Below are positions 1 through 6,462 of a stretch of 45,406 nucleotides of DNA, piece by piece. The notes beneath the pieces were generated by a model. It was not told the origin of the DNA, made no database searches, and saw only the letters and a program-made list of their open reading frames with translations. A program made the translations under genes and the position numbers. This stretch comes from Clostridia bacterium (lineage in GTDB: Bacteria; Bacillota; Clostridia; UMGS1883; UMGS1540). Positions within the stretch are counted from its first letter, which is position 1; each line of letters opens with the position of its first letter. Location: assembly GCA_017436645.1 (NCBI GenBank), contig JAFSCR010000005.1, forward strand, positions 1 through 45,406, in the 5' to 3' direction.

Positions 1-257
1 AAAAATACAATAGGACTTTCAATGCCTTTTCTCCGGATTTCTCTTGCAAGTTCTGTCCCCATTTCATCACCGATATATACATCAAGCATAAATATATCAA
101 ACAAGGCACCGTTATCAATGCTATTCAAAAGCGAACTTGCAGAGTTAAACGGAAAAACTTCAAGCTCCGACTTTCCGCATAGCTTAGAATATTTTTTTAT
201 ATAGGATGAAACCTCGTCCAAGATTATTGTTTCATCATCGCATATCGCTATTCTCAT
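1..257 (-). CDS. LytTR/AgrA-type response regulator, N-terminal part (cut by window edge)
   Basis: The translation begins MRIAICDDE and about 85 residues are visible. It is the start of a CheY-like receiver domain: the acidic pair D8-D9 near the N-terminus and the phosphoacceptor aspartate in the strand IFMLDVYIG are present. The wording (ICDDE, LDVYIGDEMGTELAREIR) is typical of the receiver of LytTR response regulators, which act with a membrane histidine kinase, but the output domain lies outside the window, so that subtype is inferred. The ATG at 257 is preceded by AGGGTGG. A truncated TetR gene ends 9 bases upstream in the same direction. The AT-rich composition resembles the rest of the accessory segment to 6450. 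Confidence 0.7.
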   Translation of the reverse strand, partial: MRIAICDDETIILDEVSSYIKKYSKLCGKSELEVFPFNSASSLLNSIDNGALFDIFMLDVYIGDEMGTELAREIRRKGIESPIVF

Positions 258-266
258 GTTTCCACC

Positions 267-692
267 CTACTTTCTTACCAAACTTAAAAACCATTCATCT
301 TCCGGCAGAGCAATATTGTTTTTATTACATGATACAATTATATTGCAGGCTGTACGGAAGAATAGCGCATAAAGAATACCGGGATGTCCGTCTTTAACCT
401 CACCATTTTTCTGTCCGATGCGAAGTGCATCTGCAACAGGTGTTTTTTCAAGTTCTTTCACCGATTCTTCCAAATAGCAAGGTGGAGTATCCTTACTGTT
501 TGCAATAGTGGAGGTAAAAGCTATTCGTTTTTTTCTTCCCTCATCATTCATAGATGATTTGAAATGTTGAATCAATCCGATTAAGTATTCTTCCCACGAT
601 TTATTTTCGCCTATGTCATTAAAAATCTTATGCAGGTTATCATACCCATCACGAACAACAGACAGAAAAAGTTCCTGCTTGCTGCCGAAATT
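267..692 (-). pseudogene. TetR-family regulator, 5'-truncated (DNA-binding domain lost)
   Basis: The open frame runs from an in-frame TAG at 693-695 to the stop at 267. It begins NFGSKQELFLSVVRDGYDN, the classic junction between the TetR helix-turn-helix (usually YxYFGSKxELF) and the ligand-binding domain, and continues through about 140 residues typical of a TetR C-terminal domain. The roughly 45 N-terminal residues with the helix-turn-helix are missing: upstream of the TAG there is only about 45 bases before a promoter. The first usable Met is at 575, inside the ligand domain. I infer an internal deletion that joined the old promoter region to the second half of the gene, so the product, if made, should not bind DNA. 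Confidence 0.7.
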
Positions 693-741
693 CTAACCAA
701 TAAGTCCAATGGATATAATGAGGTTTACCAAACTGTGTTTT

Positions 742-770
742 AGTATATTACATAATTTGCCTTTTGTCAA
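742..770 (-). promoter_or_regulatory. Sigma-A-type promoter ahead of the truncated TetR gene
   Basis: On the minus strand TTGACA (770-765) is separated by 17 bases from TATACT (747-742), near-consensus for the main sigma factor. It reads towards the truncated TetR gene and the response regulator and has probably survived the deletion that removed the TetR N-terminus. Confidence 0.65.
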
Positions 771-796
771 TGGAATATGAGCTTATTTGAAACAAC

Positions 797-828
797 AGAA
801 AGGTGTAACCTTAAGGCTACACCTTTCT
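797..828. terminator. Stem-loop between mobilisation fragment and TetR remnant
   Basis: A perfect 11-base inverted repeat, AGAAAGGTGTA (797-807) and TACACCTTTCT (818-828), encloses a loop containing the palindrome CCTTAAGG. Both sides are followed by only moderately T-rich sequence, so it could be a terminator for either strand or simply a stable hairpin. It lies 20 bases past the 3' end of the relaxase fragment. Confidence 0.45.
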
Positions 829-848
829 GCGCTATTTACTTTCCAATA

Positions 849-1126
849 TCAGTTTTCTCGCAAGAATAAACAAGCTATTGTCAACTGACGGAATATCTCT
901 TGAATTACTACCTCAAAGCTATCGCCCCACATTTCTTTTGCAAGTCTTTTCCCGATTTCATGAGCCATTTCAGGTGTAACCTCTCCCGGTTTGAAACTCT
1001 GTATGGCGTGAAATGCCACAATTCCATCCGTCTTACCATAACGGAGCTTTGTTTGGTTGTGATATGATATAAATTCCTCTTCTCTTGTCGTAAGACACAT
1101 ATCGTATCCGTAGGATATTGCATTTT
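849..1126 (-). pseudogene. Relaxase (MobA/VirD2-type) fragment
   Basis: The frame reads NAISYGYDMCLTTREEEF, then about 60 more residues including IQSFKPGEVTPEMAHEIG and LAKEMWGDSFEVVI. This is a well-conserved stretch of relaxases of Firmicute conjugative and mobilisable elements, where it is normally preceded by the catalytic-tyrosine region and followed by a histidine-rich ATHxDxxHxHxH metal site. Both are missing: the frame opens directly at the stop codon of the GH30 gene (1127), and after FEVV it runs into unrelated sequence. It is therefore a fragment cut at both ends. Its orientation away from the MobC-like fragment at 6012-6311 means the two are not simply one operon interrupted by an insertion. 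Confidence 0.75.
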
Positions 1127-2446
1127 TTAATTTTCAAAAATATACGTTGCTATTGAATGAGGCTCAATTTTCGTTTCAACCATGTTGTTTTCAATATAAA
1201 GTACAAAAGAGATTTCTTCCTCTGTTGTATTGAGTACAACGGTAACAACTGAACCATCAGGGTTTTTAAATGAAACTGTATCAAGCTTTGATGACCACTT
1301 ACTGCTTCCTATTCTCTTTGCTCCTTTTTGAACATATTTACTGAAATGACCTATGTAGTAATAGGAATTATGAATACAAAACTTATCGTTTTGGATATCT
1401 GCCATAATAGGTGCGTCACAGAAGTTGCAAACATGGTTAGGACCTCCTTCATCATTCAAAACAAGGTTCCAATCGCAGAATATATTACATCCGTTATTGA
1501 AGTTGCCTATTATATCATGGGCATATCTTTCTGCTGTTTTAACGGCATCGGCAGCACCCAGGCTGTATTCCTGGCATCCTTCTGAAAATACTATATCCTT
1601 ATCGGGATAGAGCTTTTTGAACATATCAAGCTGTTCAAAGTGATCTCCGCTGTACCAGTGAATTGCAATACCGCTGATGTATTTATCGGTTTCTTTATCA
1701 ATAGTTACTTTGGCTCTTTCAATTATGCGCTCTTTATTGTGATCCCAGAAAAGAATTTTCACGCCAATATCTGCCATTTTCTTGCCAAGATAGTTTTTTA
1801 TAAAATCTCTTTCTTCTTCGGCTGTATATATGCATGAATCCCATCTTTGAACAGCTTTTGGCTCATTTTGAACAGAGATTACGCTGATATCAAGCCCTCT
1901 TTTTTTGTATTCTTCTATAAATTTTACATAGTAGTCTGACCAAAGTTCAAAATATTCTTCCTTAAGTTTTCCTCCTTTGTTCATCTGAGCGTTTGTCTTC
2001 ATATATGCAGGAGGACTCCATGGAGATGCGAACAAGGTTATATCTCCGTATTTTTTTGCATCCTGTATCATCGGTATAATGGAAGCTTCATCTCTAGTTA
2101 CATCAAATGTTTCCAATGTATTGTCATTTTCTTCCACATAAGTATAATTCCCCATTGAAAAATCACAACTGTTTATATGAACTCTACCGAAATTATACCC
2201 AATTCCTTCGTTTTTATCGAAATATAGCTTTATGATTTTGTCTCTGTTTTCTTTGCTTAATTTATCAATTGTTGTAGATGCAGCCTCTGTAAATGCACCA
2301 CCAAAGCCTTTTATTTCCTGATATTCAATATCAGGAAATATACATATCAGCTCTCTTTCCCTTTCAGTATCTATTGAAAAGGAAAAATCAAAAGCCTCCT
2401 GCATTGGATTGCTGCCCTTCACTGTTTTAATCGCTTTTATATTCAT
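1127..2446 (-). CDS. Glycoside hydrolase family 30, probably intracellular
   Basis: This 439-residue protein belongs to GH30 (glucosylceramidase / beta-1,6-glucanase / beta-xylosidase type retaining glycosidases). The N-terminal signature EIKGFGGAFTEAA (44-56) is present. The catalytic acid/base is E195 in SVQNEP, the nucleophile is E289 in IVFSEGCQEY, and a small beta domain closes the C-terminus. There is no signal peptide, so it probably works in the cytoplasm on an imported glycoside. The start is preceded by AAAGGAG. It is the last gene of the SDR / dehydroquinase-like / reductase / GH30 group and lies 122 bases after the reductase gene, so it may also have its own promoter. The aglycone or sugar cannot be read from the sequence. 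The family assignment is firm. Confidence 0.9.
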   Translation of the reverse strand: MNIKAIKTVKGSNPMQEAFDFSFSIDTERERELICIFPDIEYQEIKGFGGAFTEAASTTIDKLSKENRDKIIKLYFDKNEGIGYNFGRVHINSCDFSMGNYTYVEENDNTLETFDVTRDEASIIPMIQDAKKYGDITLFASPWSPPAYMKTNAQMNKGGKLKEEYFELWSDYYVKFIEEYKKRGLDISVISVQNEPKAVQRWDSCIYTAEEERDFIKNYLGKKMADIGVKILFWDHNKERIIERAKVTIDKETDKYISGIAIHWYSGDHFEQLDMFKKLYPDKDIVFSEGCQEYSLGAADAVKTAERYAHDIIGNFNNGCNIFCDWNLVLNDEGGPNHVCNFCDAPIMADIQNDKFCIHNSYYYIGHFSKYVQKGAKRIGSSKWSSKLDTVSFKNPDGSVVTVVLNTTEEEISFVLYIENNMVETKIEPHSIATYIFEN

Positions 2447-2513
2447 ATCTTTTAATCTCCTTTAAAAACACCCAAAACTTTGTTACCATTTCCAAAGACA
2501 TAACCATATTTTT

Positions 2514-2545
2514 GTCAAGCAAAAAAACATAAAATTTTCCTTGAC
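2514..2545. promoter_or_regulatory. Weak inverted repeat upstream of GH30 gene
   Basis: GTCAAG (2514-2519) and CTTGAC (2540-2545) form an inverted repeat in the 122-base gap between the reductase and GH30 genes. The CCTTGA half-site is shared with the palindrome at 5188-5225 in front of the AraC gene, so it might bind the same regulator. On the minus strand a TTGACA (2518-2513) is present but without a good -10 at 17 bases. Speculative. Confidence 0.25.
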
Positions 2546-2568
2546 TTAATTTGTCGTGTGCTTACATT

Positions 2569-3552
2569 TTATTTTACTTTCAAAACTACCTTACCAACAT
2601 TTTGACCTTTATAAAGAATATCATGTGCCTTTTCGGCCTCTGTTATAGGAAGCACAGCGTGAATAGTAGGTTTTATTTCTCCCGTTTCTATTTTGGGAAA
2701 CACATTTTCCACAAGCTTTGAAAGAATTTGAGCTTTTGTTTGAGGAGTTCTTGAACGAAGGGTACTGCCTATTATTCTTACGTTTCTAACATAAATATTT
2801 TTAAGGTCAATTTCTGTTTTCTGACCTGCCAATGCGGCAATCATAATCCATCTTGCACCATGGGTTAAATAATGAATACACTTGCCCATTATTTCTCCGC
2901 CCAGACAGTCTATTGCTACATCAACACTATGACCGTTCTCAAGTTCTTGTTTTAAGACTTCTGCTATATCTTCTTTTGTTGTTACCACAACTCTGTCTGC
3001 ATTTAAATGTTTTATGGAATCTGCTTTTTCATCATCCAAAACTGTAGTTATAACCCTTATACCAAATGCTTTTGCCATAGGTATTATAACACTTGCAAGA
3101 CCAGATGCTCCGGCGTTCATTAAAAGAGTATTGCCTGCCTTTATATTTCCCTCCACAAATAAATTAAGGTAAGCGGTTGCAAAGGCTTCGGGGATTGCAG
3201 CAGCTTCTATCATAGAACAATTTTCAGGTACCGGCATTAGCATATCGTATTTAACTGCCACATACTCAGCATATCCTCCGCCGCCAAGAAGTGCACATAC
3301 TTTATCACCGATTTTGTAATTTGATTTTTCTTTTACCCCCTCTGTCATTTCAACAATTTCGCCTGAAACTTCAAGTCCCATCCATTCAGGACAGCCTTCG
3401 GGCGGAGGATAGTCACCCTCTCTTTGCATAAGGTCTGCACGATTCAGAGCTGCATATTCAACCTTTATCAAAACTTCATCTTCTTTAAGAACAGGATTCA
3501 GAACCTCATCCCACCTTAAGCTCTTATCGTTATTTACAAGTATAGCTTTCAT
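2569..3552 (-). CDS. Zinc-independent MDR oxidoreductase, PIG3-like quinone reductase
   Basis: This 327-residue medium-chain dehydrogenase/reductase lacks zinc ligands. The stretch LNRADLMQREGDYPPP (36-51), followed by GLEVSGEI, is diagnostic of the PIG3 (TP53I3-like) NAD(P)H:quinone oxidoreductase branch. The nucleotide-binding loop AGASGLAS (147-154) replaces the usual GGxSGVG. Members reduce quinones or activated C=C bonds. The gene follows the dehydroquinase-like gene by 17 bases and starts after AAAGGA. In this operon it could reduce an enone made by dehydration; that role is inferred from context only. Confidence 0.87.
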   Translation of the reverse strand: MKAILVNNDKSLRWDEVLNPVLKEDEVLIKVEYAALNRADLMQREGDYPPPEGCPEWMGLEVSGEIVEMTEGVKEKSNYKIGDKVCALLGGGGYAEYVAVKYDMLMPVPENCSMIEAAAIPEAFATAYLNLFVEGNIKAGNTLLMNAGASGLASVIIPMAKAFGIRVITTVLDDEKADSIKHLNADRVVVTTKEDIAEVLKQELENGHSVDVAIDCLGGEIMGKCIHYLTHGARWIMIAALAGQKTEIDLKNIYVRNVRIIGSTLRSRTPQTKAQILSKLVENVFPKIETGEIKPTIHAVLPITEAEKAHDILYKGQNVGKVVLKVK

Positions 3553-3569
3553 TTTATTTCCTTTCCTAA

Positions 3570-4322
3570 TTACATATTATTCCTTATTTCTCTTACGTTC
3601 TTCAAAAGCGGTTGCGAAGCTGTGGATAGCTCATCATATTCATAAACACACAGATACATACAGCACCCCAGTTCCCCACCTATTTTTCTTAATATTGTGC
3701 TCTCACCACTTGATGAAAACAAAAACGGAATCTTTAAATTTTCTTTGAGCATATTAATTATTTTAAGATTTTCCAACTGTTCTTCCATCGTATCTGCCCC
3801 AGTAACGATTTTGCATATATCTGCTCCGCGCCTTTGATGTTCCAACGCTATTTCCAGAACTCTTTTTGCAGGAGTATATTTAAAAATATGGGAAGACATA
3901 AGAACCTGAGTACCTTTTTTATGGAGTTTATCTATAATTTCTTCTTGTTTTCTGATTGCATTTTTATCGATTGACACTTCATCATCTTGTTTATCAAACA
4001 AATCTCCCATTACATCACATAGGGTTGCGCCGCAATCTGCAATTTCAAGTATTTCTGCCGCTATTTCTTCATCTGTTTTCCCTTCATTATTTCCGTAGCG
4101 GTAATTGGTTACATAAACAGGTTTACCGCCTGTATAAGAAAACAAATCCTTATATGTTTGTTTATTTCTGTATTCATCCTTCATTCTGCAAAACTGCATT
4201 CCAAAAGCTTCGGCTCCCTCAGGCAGTGACTTATCTATAAGTTCTTTTATTCTGTCAGGGTTATCCGCCTGCACCATAACTGTGAGAAGAGATTTGTCAT
4301 ATTTTAAAAATGTTGGGTTCAT
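3570..4322 (-). CDS. Divergent type I 3-dehydroquinate dehydratase-family protein
   Basis: This 250-residue protein has the full length of an AroD (class I DHQase) barrel. Family landmarks are visible: R75 and E80 in VTNYRYGNNEG, H145 in SSHIFKYTP, the Schiff-base lysine K171 in DICKIVTGAD, R212 in STILRK, and S233/Q237 in ELSTASQP. They fall close to the catalytic positions of the Salmonella enzyme (R82, E86, H143, K170, R213, S232, Q236). Two conserved acidic positions differ: the usual EWR near residue 43 is MQFCR and the usual DVE near 103 is DVM. It lies in a putative catabolic operon under an AraC regulator, not among shikimate genes, and its ATG directly follows the SDR stop codon. A dehydratase on a related keto-polyol is likely; a biosynthetic AroD role is less likely. 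Confidence 0.75.
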   Translation of the reverse strand: MNPTFLKYDKSLLTVMVQADNPDRIKELIDKSLPEGAEAFGMQFCRMKDEYRNKQTYKDLFSYTGGKPVYVTNYRYGNNEGKTDEEIAAEILEIADCGATLCDVMGDLFDKQDDEVSIDKNAIRKQEEIIDKLHKKGTQVLMSSHIFKYTPAKRVLEIALEHQRRGADICKIVTGADTMEEQLENLKIINMLKENLKIPFLFSSSGESTILRKIGGELGCCMYLCVYEYDELSTASQPLLKNVREIRNNM

Positions 4323-5087
4323 TTACTTCCACCTTCCCATAGCATTTCTGCCACCATCTATCATTATGTTTTCACCATTTATAAACTGTCCTTTATCTGA
4401 CGCAACAAAAAGACACAAATCAATAATTTCCTGAGGATCTGCAGCTCTTCCAACAAGAGTTTTCATATTTGCCATATTAGTTCTTGTGAGAACAGGTCCG
4501 GGGGATATGCAAACACATCTTATGTTATAAGGCGAGCCAAACTGTGCAATGGATTTGGTGAGGCCAAACATGAGACCTGCTTTTGATGTGGGATAGTCAA
4601 TACCATAGCCGTCTCCTTCTTGTCCTGTTATAGAGCCTATATTAATAATAAGACCGCTTTTTTGTTTTCGCATTTGTTTTAAAACAGCATGAGCAAAGTA
4701 AAAGGGGCCTTTAAGATTAACATCTATTCCCCAGTCATACACATCAATCGGAACATCCGGAAACTCCGGATACTCACTTCTATCAACCTTTCTCATTCTT
4801 ACAGCTGTTCCGCCCGCAAAATTTGCTACAATGTCAATTCTGCCGAAAACTTCAACAGCCTTATCTCTGGCTGCGCAAACCTGTGCATACTCACGTACAT
4901 CACATACAACGCCTATTGCTCTGCCTTTATTAAGAATGTTTATCTCTGCAACTTTCTCATTTAAAACTTCTTCATTAACATCACACATAACAACATTTCC
5001 GCCAAGGGAAGCAAAGCTTTGTGCAAACAAAAGCCCCATTCCGGAAGCAGCTCCTGTTGATATTGCGGTTTTTCCTGTGAAATTCAT
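4323..5087 (-). CDS. Short-chain dehydrogenase/reductase (classical SDR)
   Basis: This 254-residue protein has the classical SDR layout: cofactor motif TGAASGMG (11-18), the NxAGG-like NFAGG (89-93), catalytic S152 in NIGSITG, and Y165/K169 in YPTSK. The C-terminus FINGENIMIDGGR is typical of the FabG/sugar-alcohol dehydrogenase type. An insertion around residues 95-120 separates it from plain FabG. Aspartate at the end of beta-2 (MCDVN) suggests NAD rather than NADP. It is the first gene of the minus-strand group, with GAGGAG before the ATG and a leader of about 100 bases from the divergent promoter. It probably oxidises a hydroxyl of the ring that the next gene product dehydrates; that order is inferred. 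Confidence 0.85.
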   Translation of the reverse strand: MNFTGKTAISTGAASGMGLLFAQSFASLGGNVVMCDVNEEVLNEKVAEINILNKGRAIGVVCDVREYAQVCAARDKAVEVFGRIDIVANFAGGTAVRMRKVDRSEYPEFPDVPIDVYDWGIDVNLKGPFYFAHAVLKQMRKQKSGLIINIGSITGQEGDGYGIDYPTSKAGLMFGLTKSIAQFGSPYNIRCVCISPGPVLTRTNMANMKTLVGRAADPQEIIDLCLFVASDKGQFINGENIMIDGGRNAMGRWK

Positions 5088-5187
5088 AATTACACTCCTC
5101 TCTTGTATTATTATATTAAAAAATCAACTTGCATTCAATGAAAAAAACGATACAATATTAACATTTCCGATATAAAATAAATTAAAA

Positions 5188-5225
5188 ACCTTGATTTATA
5201 TTATCAAAAACAATATAATCAAGGT
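5188..5225. promoter_or_regulatory. Palindrome carrying two overlapping divergent promoters
   Basis: ACCTTGATTTATATT (5188-5202) and AATATAATCAAGGT (5212-5225) form an inverted repeat with one unpaired base. On the plus strand it contains TTGATT (5191-5196), 17 bases, TATAAT (5214-5219), reading to the AraC gene. On the minus strand TTGATT (5222-5217), 16 bases, TATAAA (5200-5195) reads to the SDR gene. RNA polymerase could occupy only one direction at a time, and a dimeric regulator on the palindrome would cover both. Confidence 0.6.
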
Positions 5226-5244
5226 ATATGGAGTGTGATTTGAA

Positions 5245-6006
5245 ATGGAAATAGCAAATAAAATTATTATTACAGACATTGAGGATATAGCTACTATCTC
5301 ATATCCCAAAAGAAAACGCGTAAAAATAAATAACAGAAAATGCTATGGTCTATCGTTTTGCATAGAGGGACAAATAACTTATACATGCCTTGGCAAAAAA
5401 TACATATCCGACCCACATCACGCAATTATTCTGCCCCAGGGACAAAGCTATAGCATATATGGTGACAAACAAGGTACTTTCCCGCTTATCAACTTTAAAT
5501 GTATGAGCCAATTGTGTGACACAATGATAGTATTGCCTATTGAAAACCCAAGCACATATATAAAAGAATTTGAGTATATGAAGGCACTATCTATTTTTGA
5601 AAGAAATAACCCAAAGGTTATGAGTATCTTTTATGATATTATTTACAGGTTATTATCAAAGGATGGCAAAAATTCCAACATTTTGCTTAATGCAGAAAAA
5701 TTTTTGGAAAATAATTTTGACAATCCAAAAATCACAAATGAAATGCTTGCAAAACAATGCGGAATAAGTGAAATATATTTTCGCAAACTTTTTTCAAAAC
5801 AATATGGCATAACTCCACATCAATATATTATAAACATACGCGTAAATAAAGCCAAGCAGCTATTAACAGATGGAGTATTAAAAGTTAATGCAATTTCTGA
5901 AAAATGTGGATTTTCAAATTCAAACCATTTTTGCCGCATTTTCAAAGAGAAAACAGGTCTAACACCAATGGAATATATGAACAGAAATTATATATCTAAA
6001 ATTTAA
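5245..6006 (+). CDS. AraC-family transcriptional regulator
   Basis: This 253-residue protein has an N-terminal cupin-like sensor (about 1-110, including ISDPHHAIILPQGQSYSIYG) and a C-terminal double helix-turn-helix (about 150-250). The latter contains MLAKQCGISEIYFRKLFSKQ and the AraC signature CGFSNSNHFCRIFKEKTGLTP, the latter near residues 218-238. The cupin-type sensor is usual for regulators of sugar and glycoside catabolism. The gene is divergent from the SDR/dehydroquinase-like/reductase/GH30 genes and shares their promoter palindrome, so it most likely controls them and itself. Its stop codon sits at the right border of the cassette, immediately before the MobC-like fragment. Confidence 0.9.
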   Translation: MEIANKIIITDIEDIATISYPKRKRVKINNRKCYGLSFCIEGQITYTCLGKKYISDPHHAIILPQGQSYSIYGDKQGTFPLINFKCMSQLCDTMIVLPIENPSTYIKEFEYMKALSIFERNNPKVMSIFYDIIYRLLSKDGKNSNILLNAEKFLENNFDNPKITNEMLAKQCGISEIYFRKLFSKQYGITPHQYIINIRVNKAKQLLTDGVLKVNAISEKCGFSNSNHFCRIFKEKTGLTPMEYMNRNYISKI

Positions 6007-6011
6007 TTTAC

Positions 6012-6311
6012 CTTATTAAGGGCAGGTTTAGAAGTGTTACAATAGGTTTTCGTGTATCACCTGAAGAAGCTTATGCACTTGATTTGAAGGTAAATACTTC
6101 GGGAATGACCAAGCAGGACTATTGTACCAAAAAGGTCTTGGACGAAGAAATCACTGTGCATCCTAATATCAGGGTGCAAACTTATATATGCCGATACCTG
6201 ACTGAACTAACAGAGCAGTTAAAAAGACTTGGAAGCATTGAGAAGAATAATGATGTGCTTGAGAATATAAAATATCTGCTGGAACTTATTGATAAAATGG
6301 GCGAAAACTAA
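6012..6311 (+). pseudogene. MobC-like mobilisation accessory protein, 5'-truncated
   Basis: The frame reads GRFRSVTIGFRVSPEEAYAL, then DLKVNTSGMTKQDYCTKKVL, which is the ribbon-helix-helix-like N-terminal region of small plasmid mobilisation (MobC-type) proteins. It continues in a helical C-terminus to the stop at 6311. No start codon with a ribosome site exists before the motif; the first Met is at 6084, after it, so translation from there would miss the conserved region. The frame runs back into the AraC 3' end, where the cassette border lies. In intact elements MobC helps the relaxase at oriT. Here it is a remnant lying about 140 bases from the guaA attachment site. Confidence 0.7.
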
Positions 6312-6316
6312 TAAAA

Positions 6317-6342
6317 GAGACTCCTCAAAATTGGGGAGTCTC
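6317..6342. terminator. Hairpin after MobC-like gene
   Basis: GAGACTCC (6317-6324) pairs with GGAGTCTC (6335-6342). On the minus strand it is followed by TTTTATT and on the plus strand by TCTGATT, so it works best as a second terminator for guaA transcription but may also end the MobC-like gene. Confidence 0.55.
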
Positions 6343-6361
6343 TCTGATTACATAGTATAAT

Positions 6362-6404
6362 CACTTTAAAAAAGTGTTGTCAAAGTGTTGTCAGAAGCAC
6401 TTTG
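6362..6404. repeat. Tandem 11-base repeat with inverted copies, integrase arm-site-like
   Basis: AAAGTGTTGTC occurs twice in perfect tandem (6371-6381 and 6382-6392). The inverse motif CACTTT flanks it on both sides (6362-6367 and 6398-6403). Such short repeats 50-90 bases inside an attachment site are the usual layout of tyrosine-integrase arm-type sites. No integrase gene is in the window. Confidence 0.5.
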
Positions 6405-6410
6405 TGTTTT

Positions 6411-6442
6411 GAAAAAGCCTTGATTTTAGGGGCTTTTCAAGG
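6411..6442 (-). terminator. Terminator of guaA
   Basis: On the minus strand CCTTGA (6442-6437) pairs with TCAAGG (6423-6418) and is followed by CTTTTTC. A competing stem GAAAAGCC/GGCTTTTTC is also possible. It lies 9 bases after the guaA stop codon. Confidence 0.6.
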
Positions 6443-6450
6443 TTTTTGGC

Positions 6451-6462
6451 TTATTCCCACTC
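6451..6462 (-). other. Attachment-site core at guaA 3' end (att)
   Basis: The last 12 bases of guaA, read with the gene, are GAGTGGGAATAA, the sequence known as the target core of genomic islands that integrate at the guaA locus and restore the gene end. Accessory, mobilisation-derived genes begin immediately beyond it. No second copy of the 12-mer is visible between positions 1 and 6450, so the other end of the element would be left of the window. Confidence 0.6.

Noticed and set aside
908-1123. 71-residue frame starting MQYPTDTIC
   Set aside because: It overlaps the relaxase fragment in another frame; the relaxase reading gives the conserved family motif and this one does not.
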